Below are positions 5,326 through 11,464 of a stretch of DNA of 11,464 nt, in pieces. Under the pieces are notes generated by a model. The model saw only the letters and a program-made list of their open reading frames with translations, was not told the DNA's origin and ran no database searches. Source of the DNA: Bacteriovoracaceae bacterium (GTDB taxonomy: Bacteria; Bdellovibrionota; UBA1018); the NCBI GenBank assembly GCA_947500275.1, contig CANMSW010000047.1:1-11464 (forward strand). Reading direction: 5' to 3'. The translations under genes and the position numbers were made by a program. The first letter of the stretch is position 1. The number at the start of each line of letters is the position of its first letter.

Positions 5326-5721
5326 ATGACGTCGCAAGAACGCTCGCTTCTCAGAGGTATTTTTCAGAATCGTTGTCCCTCATGCTGGGATGGAGCTGTT
5401 TTCTCGGGTCCTTATCGGATGAATGAAACTTGTCCCCACTGTCGTTATCGTTTTGCACGCGAAGATGGGTACTTTCTAGGCGCAATGGTGATTTCGTATT
5501 TCGTGGGTGGATTCTCCGCGGTTCCTACTTTAATTTTTTTGATTTTTGGTGCGGGTTGGGAGCCTCTCCTGGCGACTGGGGTGAGTTGTCTCCAGATTGC
5601 TCTTCTCAATCTTCCACTCTTTCACTTTGCTCGCCTGGCCTGGTTGCATATGGATCGCGAAGTGAGTCGTCTCGCTTTTGAGCGGGATCAGCGTGGCGTC
5701 ACGTCCAACGATAAGAAGTAG
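5326..5721 (+). CDS. DUF983 family small membrane protein with zinc-ribbon motif
   Basis: This 131-aa protein matches the DUF983 pattern. An N-terminal pair of CxxC knuckles (C17, C20 in RCPSC and C36, C39 in TCPHC) likely binds a metal ion. An EDG motif follows at 46-48, then two hydrophobic spans at about 51-75 and 80-104, and a charged tail. The family is widespread, sits in the inner membrane, and has no established biochemical role. The ATG at 5326 has no Shine-Dalgarno sequence in front of it. The protein fits the family from its first residues, so the start is probably right and the message could be leaderless or weakly translated. It lies between the flagellin terminator and the FlaG-like gene; I infer no flagellar role from that alone. 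Confidence 0.82.
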   Translation: MTSQERSLLRGIFQNRCPSCWDGAVFSGPYRMNETCPHCRYRFAREDGYFLGAMVISYFVGGFSAVPTLIFLIFGAGWEPLLATGVSCLQIALLNLPLFHFARLAWLHMDREVSRLAFERDQRGVTSNDKK

Positions 5722-5737
5722 GTAGGTCATCCTGGCC

Positions 5738-5765
5738 TCAGGTTCCTTTTTCCCTTTGCCGATGA
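5738..5765 (+). promoter_or_regulatory. Possible sigma-28 (FliA) promoter of the FlaG-like gene
   Basis: GCCGATGA (5758-5765) matches 7 of 8 bases of the FliA -10 consensus. TCAGGTTC (5738-5745) matches 5 of 8 bases of the -35 consensus, with a 12-bp spacer. The predicted start near 5772 leaves only about 15 nt before the ATG at 5787, just enough for the GGAGGAG ribosome binding site. It is weaker than the two flagellin promoters but consistent with a flagellar gene. Confidence 0.45.
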
Positions 5766-5786
5766 GTGGGGTGGAGGAGATGCACA

Positions 5787-6206
5787 ATGAAAGTACAAGG
5801 TCTCAGTGATCTCATTCGTTCGATGCAACGGGTAAATGGACGCGGTTCCGAGGGGGGCGGCTCTCAGGGCGGCCGGCACTCGCCAAAGGGAGACTCCGAT
5901 TCGTCGCGGAATCAGGGAGGTCATTCGGACTCGTCTGAAGAAAACCGCACAGAATTTCAGCGTTTGCTCGAGCTCCGTCAAAAAATTGATCTCGAGATCG
6001 AGCGATTTGCTCGCGATGAAGTGGCACTCAAGAGCGGCATTCATGCTCGCCGCGATGGCGAAGGCCCAGGGCTTCGGGTCTTTTTTGAGGACGGAAAAGG
6101 GAAAGTTATCCGGCGCATGTCGGGTGACGAATTTCTTCAAATCCGTACGACCGATGTGAGTCCGACTACGTCTGTTCGGGGAAAACTGCTGGATCGGAAA
6201 CTCTAA
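5787..6206 (+). CDS. FlaG-like small flagellar protein with a disordered linker
   Basis: A 139-aa protein with three parts. Residues 1-16 are a short helical start (MKVQGLSDLIRSMQRV). Residues 17-52 are a low-complexity stretch of Gly, Ser, Asp, Arg and His. Residues 53-120 are a charged helix (EFQRLLELRQKIDLEIERF) followed by GLRVFFEDGKGKVIRRMSGDEFLQIR. The last segment resembles the FlaG C-terminal pattern, in which a strand pair carrying 'G-VIR-IP-EE-L' follows a helix. FlaG proteins are small, often encoded beside flagellins, and affect filament length. The start at 5787 has GGAGGAG at 5773-5779 with 7-nt spacing; the upstream in-frame start at 5766 lies ahead of that site. The proximity to flagellins and the possible sigma-28 promoter support a flagellar role. 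The family call is by pattern and could be wrong; a lineage-specific hypothetical is the alternative. Confidence 0.5.
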   Translation: MKVQGLSDLIRSMQRVNGRGSEGGGSQGGRHSPKGDSDSSRNQGGHSDSSEENRTEFQRLLELRQKIDLEIERFARDEVALKSGIHARRDGEGPGLRVFFEDGKGKVIRRMSGDEFLQIRTTDVSPTTSVRGKLLDRKL

Positions 6207-6225
6207 TCGAGGCAAGAATCAGTTT

Positions 6226-7068
6226 GTGATTCGCTCTTTTTTTTCAAAAAAGTTGAGTTTGAATGTTTGGAACGCCGCAAAAGTGGTTCCGGTCGTTCGT
6301 AATCTTTGGGTTGTTTCGGATTTGCATATCACTCATGACGAGGATTCGACGGCTCAATCCTTTGTTGAGTTAGTAGATTTGCAAGTGATGGCGGGCGATC
6401 GACTGGTATTGGCTGGCGATCTTTTTGATGTTTTTTTAGGTGAAAAGCAGATCTTCATCGATCGTTTTCAACTCGTGATTTCCTGCCTAAAGCGAGCCGC
6501 TGCACGTGGAGTTTTTATAGATTTCATCGAGGGGAATCACGATCTCCAGCTTGCGAAAGTGGTGGAGCTGATTCCCAATTCTCGACTCAGGGAGCCCGGA
6601 GTAGCGTTGTCGCTCTCAGGTGTAAACTGTTGGATCGAACATGGCGATTTGGCCAACTCGTCTGACTGGGGTTATCTGCTATTACGGGCGGCTCTCCGCA
6701 GCGCGGCTTTGCGACTTTTGGTGGAAGTAGTTCCCGCACCCTTGGTTGATCGTATTTCGCGGACTGCGAGCGAAACGAGTCGGAACCATCATCCCATGCT
6801 CCCTGAATCATTACCGGCGAGCGAACTGAGCAACCTAAGGAAGATTTATCGTACGGCAGCGAACCAGATTCTCTTAAGCGGCGCGGATCGAGTCATCTTT
6901 GGACATTGCCATGACCGGGATGAAGTCATCTTTCGGATGGGTGAGCGACAGGTCCAATATATCAATATGGGCTTTCCACCTGTCCATGGCACTGTTCTGC
7001 ACTGGGCACAGGGGGATGACCGAATCCGGCGAGTCCCTTTTCGGTACCAGGCTGCTCACTCAGGATGA
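6226..7068 (+). CDS. lpxH: Metallophosphoesterase, LpxH-like UDP-2,3-diacylglucosamine pyrophosphohydrolase
   Basis: A 280-aa calcineurin-like phosphoesterase. The metal-binding motifs are in family order: SDLHI at 31-35, GDLFD at 64-68, GNHD at 103-106, HGD at 139-141 and GHCH at 226-229. The spacing and the helical insert between HGD and GHCH fit LpxH, which hydrolyses UDP-2,3-diacylglucosamine to lipid X in lipid A synthesis at the inner membrane face. Canonical LpxH has GNRD where this protein has GNHD, so it could be an LpxH2-type or other phosphoesterase. The start is a GTG at 6226, 19 bp after the FlaG-like stop, with only a weak AAGAA or a distant GAGG as binding site. Coupling to the upstream gene is plausible. 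The first 26 residues precede the fold and are basic and hydrophobic. The product converges on recN with no visible terminator. Confidence 0.75.
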   Translation: MIRSFFSKKLSLNVWNAAKVVPVVRNLWVVSDLHITHDEDSTAQSFVELVDLQVMAGDRLVLAGDLFDVFLGEKQIFIDRFQLVISCLKRAAARGVFIDFIEGNHDLQLAKVVELIPNSRLREPGVALSLSGVNCWIEHGDLANSSDWGYLLLRAALRSAALRLLVEVVPAPLVDRISRTASETSRNHHPMLPESLPASELSNLRKIYRTAANQILLSGADRVIFGHCHDRDEVIFRMGERQVQYINMGFPPVHGTVLHWAQGDDRIRRVPFRYQAAHSG

Positions 7069-7101
7069 CCTCTTGATTAAGGCGTACTGACGGGGACGCT
7101 C

Positions 7102-8778
7102 TTAGTTGAGTGCCATTTCTAGGAGTTCTGCAGCGTTTTCGAGGCTTTTCTTGGTCAGTTGAGGTCCACCCAGCATCCGCGCGATTTCTTGTTTCCGTTC
7201 TGGAGAGTTAAGGGGAACAACGTGGGTGACAGTCCGCTTTCCAGAAACCATTTTTCTTACGGTGAGGTGGTGGTCCGCAAACGAGGCCACTTGAGGAATG
7301 TGCGTAATGCAGATGACCTGATTGAAGCGTGCGACTGATTTGAGTTTCCTTCCGACTTCAAAGGCAGTTTGGCCCCCTACGCCGCTGTCGACTTCGTCAA
7401 AGAGGTAGACGCCGATACCGCCTTTATCTGAAATCACCCTCCGAATCGCGAGCATGAGTCGTGAGAGTTCCCCGCCCGAAGCGATTTTCCCGATTTGCCG
7501 GGCGGTTTCACCTCGATTGGTTCTTACTTGGTATTGGATCAGGTCGGCGCCCTGGACTGACCAATCAAGAATTTCATTCTTCGGTGAGAGTTCGATTGAG
7601 AAGATCGCTTCTCCCATTTTCAAGTCAGAAAGTTCACCCGTTACTGAATCGGCAAAAACTTTCGCCGTTTTTAGACGAGCTTTGGAGAGGGTCCCACCCA
7701 GAGTGCGAACTTGGTCTTGAAGCTTTGTTACTGCGCTCTGTAACTCGTTCAGGCGTTCGGCTGTTCTTGCGATTCCGCTGCACTCCAGCTCGAGCTTTTC
7801 GAGGGTCGCAATCATGTCTGCGACACTTGCTCCATACTTGCGGCGGAGATCGGCAATCAGAGAAAGCCTTTCTTGCACGGTCGCAAGGCGCGAAGGATCG
7901 AGATCGCTCGAATTCAAATACCGGTTGAGAGAGAGGCTGACTTCCTCCGCCTCGGCAAGTGCCCGCTCAAGGCCCTCAAGGAGCGGGTTGGCGCGTTCAT
8001 CGAGGGCCGCTAGATTGCGCATGCGGTTCATGGAGCCACGGAGCCCTTCCAAGGTTCCGGAATCTTCATCCTCGAGGGTCCGACGAATCGCTTCCGCAGT
8101 TTGTACCCGGCTCTCCGCAGATTGGAGGAGAGTTTTTTCCTGGGCCAATGCTTCATCTTCGCCCGCCTGCAGGTCGGCATCGCGAAGTTCCTTGATTTGG
8201 AAGTCGAGAAAATCAGCGCGCTTTTGGCGTTCGTTTTCTTCATTTTGCAAACGGTCCAATTCTTCGCGTGCGGTCTTCCAAGATGAAAAGGTTTCCCGAT
8301 AGGAGTTGGCTTCGGCCGTTAGCCCGCCATAACGATCGAGGAGTTCCAATTGGGTCGTATGTTTTAGGAGAGATTGATGCTCGTGCTGTCCGCAGAGATC
8401 GACTAGTCCCTCGCAGACTTCTTGGAGTGTCGTCAGGTTCGCCATCGTTCCATTGATCCAAATGCGGTGCCGTCCGCTTTTGTGGATGGTGCGGCGTATG
8501 AGGAGTTCGTCCGCTTCGCAAGGAATACCGAAGGCTTCGAGCCGAGGACGAATCCAGTCGATCGAACCTATATCAAATAATCCCTCAACCGACGCCTCGT
8601 CGCACTCGGTTCGGATGAGATCTGTGGTCGCTCGGCTCCCCAGAATGAGCGAGATCGCCTCTAAGACGATCGACTTGCCCGCACCTGTCTCGCCCGAAAG
8701 AATATTCAGCCCGGATTGAAATGGAATTTCAGCGTAGTCAATGACTGCGACATTTCTAATGATGATGTTCTCAAGCAT
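7102..8778 (-). CDS. recN: DNA repair protein RecN (SMC-like ATPase)
   Basis: RecN is a cytoplasmic SMC-like ATPase that acts at double-strand breaks with RecA during recombinational repair. Counting from the ATG at 8778 (558 aa), the Walker A motif GETGAGKS is at 29-36. The RecN-typical CGQHEHQSLL block follows around residue 130. A long charged coiled-coil region covers roughly 150-370, then the ABC signature SGGELSR starts at S434 and Walker B LFDEVDSG carries D461/E462. THIPQVASFADHH supplies the H-loop. The start at 8778 is preferred because AAGGGG lies 6 nt upstream of it; an in-frame ATG at 8784 abuts that site directly. The gene follows nadK on the same strand with a gap of about 120 bp, a pairing common in bacteria. 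No LexA-type box is evident to me upstream. Confidence 0.96.
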   Translation of the reverse strand: MLENIIIRNVAVIDYAEIPFQSGLNILSGETGAGKSIVLEAISLILGSRATTDLIRTECDEASVEGLFDIGSIDWIRPRLEAFGIPCEADELLIRRTIHKSGRHRIWINGTMANLTTLQEVCEGLVDLCGQHEHQSLLKHTTQLELLDRYGGLTAEANSYRETFSSWKTAREELDRLQNEENERQKRADFLDFQIKELRDADLQAGEDEALAQEKTLLQSAESRVQTAEAIRRTLEDEDSGTLEGLRGSMNRMRNLAALDERANPLLEGLERALAEAEEVSLSLNRYLNSSDLDPSRLATVQERLSLIADLRRKYGASVADMIATLEKLELECSGIARTAERLNELQSAVTKLQDQVRTLGGTLSKARLKTAKVFADSVTGELSDLKMGEAIFSIELSPKNEILDWSVQGADLIQYQVRTNRGETARQIGKIASGGELSRLMLAIRRVISDKGGIGVYLFDEVDSGVGGQTAFEVGRKLKSVARFNQVICITHIPQVASFADHHLTVRKMVSGKRTVTHVVPLNSPERKQEIARMLGGPQLTKKSLENAAELLEMALN

Positions 8779-8821
8779 GGCCATCCCCTTCTCGGACTGG
8801 GTCTAATCTTTTGGATCGAGA

Positions 8822-8854
8822 GAATCCCGACGCGGGCCCGAAATCAAGGGATTC
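8822..8854. repeat. Inverted repeat in the nadK-recN spacer
   Basis: GAATCCC (8822-8828) and GGGATTC (8848-8854) are perfect inverted arms 19 bp apart. They lie between the nadK stop and the recN start on the minus strand. The interior is GC-rich (CGCGGGCCCG). No T-run follows on the minus strand, so it is not a clear terminator. It could be a leader hairpin or an operator for recN, or chance. Confidence 0.3.
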
Positions 8855-8899
8855 GAGCGATCGAGGAGCTCAGCGTCATGCTAAAAATGAGCCGTTGTT

Positions 8900-9829
8900 C
8901 TAATCTCGGAGGCCGAACTTCAACTTCTCCCGGAGGAGACCAAAATAGTCGCGTCCGGTCGCTGAAACCAGCTTGAGAGAATGCTTTCGGTAGCGGTGGA
9001 TGATGACTTCGTCGTCTTCCTTCAAATCAACTGCGTCCTGACCGTCCAAAGTCAGCAGAACATGGCCTGGCCGATGAGTGAGTGTCAGGCGGATTTCGGC
9101 CCGGTCTGGAATAACCAGTGGGCGCTGTGTCAAAGAGTGGGGACAGATCGGCGCCAGAATTAAAGCTGGAACAGACGGCTCTAAGATAGGGCCGCCAGCT
9201 GCCAACGAGTAGGCGGTCGATCCCGTCGGGGTACTCACGATGAGTCCGTCGGCACGGACGGTATTAGCCAAAGTCCCGTCGATTGTGATTCGAATTCCAA
9301 TGATGCGGGCAATAGCGCCTTTTGAAATGACGGCGTCGTTGACGACCGGCCCCTGAAAGACCGTTTTGCCTTTTCGTTTCACAGTAACTTCGAGGAGGGT
9401 CCGCTCGCTGATGACGGGAGGAGTGCCATCGAGCAAGGCTTGGAGGGACGAAATCGCTTCACTTCGCTTGATTTCCGTTAGGAACCCTAGGGTTCCCATG
9501 TTGATTCCCATAACTGGCACGCTTCGCTTCCGCATGAGGCGAGCAACGCTGAGGTAAGTGCCGTCTCCACCCAGCACCACGATGAAGTCGGCGATATCGA
9601 CCATCTTTTGCTTTTCAACGATCTGGATCTGGGTCTGTCGCCCTTTCGCTAGGCTCCCCAGTGCCATCGCAACCGTACGACTTTCGGTTGCGAAGATGAT
9701 CTTGCAACCTTTTGGACCGTGTTCGAGCAAGTGTTGAGCGATCTCAAGGGCAAGTGCCGATGCTTCGGGCTGATGGTGCTTGATCACGAGGCCGACCCGT
9801 TTAAATGAGAGCTTCTTCATCAGGGACAT
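8900..9829 (-). CDS. nadK: NAD kinase
   Basis: The enzyme phosphorylates NAD to NADP in the cytoplasm using ATP or polyphosphate. The 309-aa protein carries all the hallmark motifs: GGDGT at 87-91, NMGTLGFL at 110-117, NDAVI at 164-168, the long conserved block from ADGLIVSTPTGSTAY (193-207) through AAGGPI, and DGQ at 262-264. Residues 1-10 precede the fold. The ATG at 9829 gives MSLMKKLSFKRVG; a second ATG at codon 4 is also possible. Neither has a strong binding site, only GGGA a few bases upstream of the first. It is divergent from modA across a 131-bp spacer and probably shares a transcript with recN. Confidence 0.96.
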   Translation of the reverse strand: MSLMKKLSFKRVGLVIKHHQPEASALALEIAQHLLEHGPKGCKIIFATESRTVAMALGSLAKGRQTQIQIVEKQKMVDIADFIVVLGGDGTYLSVARLMRKRSVPVMGINMGTLGFLTEIKRSEAISSLQALLDGTPPVISERTLLEVTVKRKGKTVFQGPVVNDAVISKGAIARIIGIRITIDGTLANTVRADGLIVSTPTGSTAYSLAAGGPILEPSVPALILAPICPHSLTQRPLVIPDRAEIRLTLTHRPGHVLLTLDGQDAVDLKEDDEVIIHRYRKHSLKLVSATGRDYFGLLREKLKFGLRD

Positions 9830-9858
9830 TATCCCAGTAAAAGGGTGATCGCGCTTTA

Positions 9859-9870
9859 GGAAAGTTTTCC
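9859..9870. promoter_or_regulatory. Palindrome in the nadK/modA divergent spacer
   Basis: GGAAA-GT-TTTCC is a perfect 12-bp inverted repeat inside the broader near-palindrome TAGGAAAGTTTTCCCTA. It lies in the 131-bp spacer between minus-strand nadK and plus-strand modA. It does not match the ModE box as I know it from E. coli. It could be an operator for either gene; the evidence is symmetry and position only. Confidence 0.25.
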
Positions 9871-9960
9871 CTAGCCGTCAAAAGAAGGACAGTTTTTATG
9901 GGCCTTGAGTGTTCCGGATGAAGAAGGCTAATTTCAGCGGCAGAGAAAGGGACCTGGGGA

Positions 9961-10716
9961 ATGATGCGACGAGGGCTTCAAAAATGGCTGTTTGGGTGTG
10001 TTTTTTTAGTTTGCCTGGATCCCGTTTACGCAGCCGAAGTACGAGTTGCGGTGGCGTCCAATTTCCTCAATCCACTTCAAGAAATCGTAAAGAGTTATCA
10101 GGTTCGAACCGGGAATACTGTGCGTGTTTCGTCCGGGTCGAGCGGTAAGTTTTTTGCCCAGATTCGCGCAGGTGCTCCCTTTCATGTTCTCCTTTCTGCG
10201 GATCAAGACATTCCCCTCAAACTAGAAAACGAGGGGTTAGCCATTCGCGGGTCTCGTTTCACTTATGGCCTGGGGGGACTAGCCCTCTGGTCACGTAGGC
10301 CTGAAGCTTTCACCCCTAGTGCGCAAGCTCTCAGTAGTGCAGATTTCAGAAAAATAGCGGTGGCGAATCCTAAGCTTGCTCCCTACGGGAGAGCAGCCGT
10401 CGAGGTGATGTCGAATTTGGGGGTCGCCGATCGACTAAAAGAGAAGATCGTTGAAGGTGAGAATATTTCTCAAACGTTTCAGTTCGTGGCGACAGGCGGA
10501 GCAGAACTTGGATTCGTCGCATTGTCGCAGGTGATTTCTTTCAAGATCCCGCGAGAATCCTACTGGATTGTTTCGCCAAATCTTTACTCTCCCATTCGAC
10601 AGGACGCCATTCTTCTTAATTCCGGAAAAGGTGTTGATGCGGCTGAGGTTTTCTTGAGTTATCTGAAGTCGGATGAAGTCCGGGCGATGATCCTGTCATA
10701 CGGATATGGAACTTGA
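9961..10716 (+). CDS. modA: Molybdate ABC transporter, periplasmic binding protein ModA
   Basis: ModA captures molybdate (and tungstate) in the periplasm and delivers it to ModB. The 251-aa precursor starts with a signal peptide: MMRRGLQKW, then a hydrophobic core, with likely cleavage after VYA at residue 24. The mature part has the family pattern VRVAVASNFLNPLQEI (27-42), SSGSSGKFFAQI (57-68, oxyanion-binding Ser region), ADQD (80-83), ANPKLAPYGRAA (135-146) and GFVALSQV (184-191). AAGGGA sits 8 nt before the ATG at 9961; a second ATG follows directly. modB overlaps its end, so the two are co-transcribed. Confidence 0.95.
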   Translation: MMRRGLQKWLFGCVFLVCLDPVYAAEVRVAVASNFLNPLQEIVKSYQVRTGNTVRVSSGSSGKFFAQIRAGAPFHVLLSADQDIPLKLENEGLAIRGSRFTYGLGGLALWSRRPEAFTPSAQALSSADFRKIAVANPKLAPYGRAAVEVMSNLGVADRLKEKIVEGENISQTFQFVATGGAELGFVALSQVISFKIPRESYWIVSPNLYSPIRQDAILLNSGKGVDAAEVFLSYLKSDEVRAMILSYGYGT

Positions 10717-11407
10717 GGCGATGGTGCTCCGGCTGTCTGCAGCAGATATCGAGGCCTTGCTCGTCACTGCAAAGCTCGCGCTCCTTTCTACGGTAATCTT
10801 ACTTTTACTCAGCACTCCGCTGGCGTGGTGGCTTGCCACCACTCGGTCTCGCCTCAGGGCACCTCTGTCAGCCATTCTATCGCTCCCCTTAATACTGCCA
10901 CCCACAGTAATTGGTTTTTACCTGCTGTTCTTCATGGGGCCCGATGGTTTTCTGGGCGAACTCCTTTCTCAAGCGGGAATGTCTCCTTTGGTTTTTACAT
11001 TTTCCGGCCTGGTTGTTGGGTCTGTGATCTATTCCTTACCCTTTGTAGTTCAACCGATTCAGACGTCGATGGAGTCTATTGGGATTCGTCCGCTTGAAGT
11101 GGCGGCAACCCTCCGTGCGGGCCCATGGGACACGTTTGTGTCCGTCGTCTTGCCCATGGCGGTGCCAGGACTCATTCGGGCTGCAGTCATAGGGTTTGCC
11201 CATACGGTCGGGGAGTTTGGTGTCGTTTTGATGATTGGTGGAAATATTCCTGGCCAGACTCGTGTTATATCTGTTCAGCTCTATGAGCACGTAGAGTCCT
11301 TAGAATACGGACAGGCTCACAGTCTCGCGGCATTGCTTCTGGTTTTTTCATTCATATCACTCTTGGTCCTTGCATGGGTTTCCCCTCGTCGGAGCCTTTC
11401 ACGATGA
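10706..11407 (+). CDS. modB: Molybdate ABC transporter permease ModB
   Basis: This is the inner-membrane permease subunit of the molybdate importer, 233 aa. Hydrophobic segments at about 18-44, 54-76, 97-118, 149-170 and 206-226 fit the five-span ModB/CysTW permease fold. The EAA coupling loop that docks on ModC is EVAATLRAGPWDTF onward (131-156), and GEFGVVLMIGGNIPGQT (169-185) is characteristic of ModB. The first ATG (10706) overlaps modA by 11 bp but has no clear binding site. A second ATG at 10721 (codon 6) lies 4 bp past the modA stop with GAGG just upstream, and may be the true start. Both imply translational coupling to modA. Confidence 0.95.
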   Translation: MELEAMVLRLSAADIEALLVTAKLALLSTVILLLLSTPLAWWLATTRSRLRAPLSAILSLPLILPPTVIGFYLLFFMGPDGFLGELLSQAGMSPLVFTFSGLVVGSVIYSLPFVVQPIQTSMESIGIRPLEVAATLRAGPWDTFVSVVLPMAVPGLIRAAVIGFAHTVGEFGVVLMIGGNIPGQTRVISVQLYEHVESLEYGQAHSLAALLLVFSFISLLVLAWVSPRRSLSR

Positions 11408-11464
11408 TGAACTTAGAGGATTGTCTTCGGATTCGGCTCGAGGGCGCATATCCTTCGTTCTCAC
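11404..11464 (+). CDS. modC: Start of ModC-like molybdate ABC transporter ATPase (3' truncated by window)
   Basis: An ATG at 11404 overlaps the modB stop in an ATGA arrangement, and a second ATG follows at 11407. GGAG at 11391-11394 is 9 nt upstream. Only about 20 codons are visible (MMNLEDCLRIRLEGAYPSFS), with no Walker motif yet. The name rests mainly on position: modABC order is standard, and a short strand such as LRIRLEGAYPSF is how ABC ATPases begin. The identity is inferred from context. Confidence 0.75.
   Translation, partial: MMNLEDCLRIRLEGAYPSFS

Noticed and set aside
1..11464. CRISPR array, tRNA, rRNA, insertion sequence, phage or defence genes
   Set aside because: No regularly spaced repeats, no cloverleaf or CCA-ended segment, no transposase, integrase or nuclease motifs were seen on either strand. 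All large open frames are explained by housekeeping, flagellar or transport genes.

Overview
The window looks like an ordinary chromosomal segment of a flagellated Gram-negative bacterium. An LpxH-like lipid A enzyme and a ModA with a signal peptide imply an outer membrane and a periplasm. Two short flagellins (277 and 279 aa) resemble those I know from Bdellovibrio and relatives, so Bdellovibrionota is my best guess for the lineage. That placement is recalled family resemblance, not a search result.

Layout from left to right: the C-terminal tail of an unidentified plus-strand gene (2-130) converges on a minus-strand multipass membrane M48 metallopeptidase (159-1451). A roughly 190-bp divergent spacer leads to meaB (1639-2583), a G3E-family P-loop GTPase that chaperones B12-dependent acyl-CoA mutases. 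A flagellar block follows: flagellin 1 (2882-3715), a 586-bp spacer with a long structured leader, flagellin 2 (4302-5141), a strong intrinsic terminator, a DUF983 small membrane zinc-ribbon protein (5326-5721), and a small FlaG-like protein (5787-6206). An LpxH-like metallophosphoesterase (6226-7068) sits 19 bp after the FlaG-like gene. On the minus strand nadK (8900-9829) and recN (7102-8778) form a likely two-gene unit. Divergent from nadK, a tightly overlapping modA-modB-modC molybdate ABC transporter operon runs off the right edge.

The most informative non-coding signal is a set of three matches to the flagellar sigma-28 (FliA) promoter consensus TAAAGTTT-N11-GCCGATAA. One lies before each flagellin and one before the FlaG-like gene. 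The two flagellin promoters imply unusually long leaders of about 200 and 420 nt, both with strong hairpins. The flagellin 2 leader has a 15-bp bulged stem-loop right at the predicted 5' end.

I found no tRNA, rRNA, insertion sequence, CRISPR array, phage gene or defence system. I see no evidence of a novel multi-gene system. The parts most worth study are the flagellin leaders, the start-codon hairpin of meaB and the FlaG-like protein.
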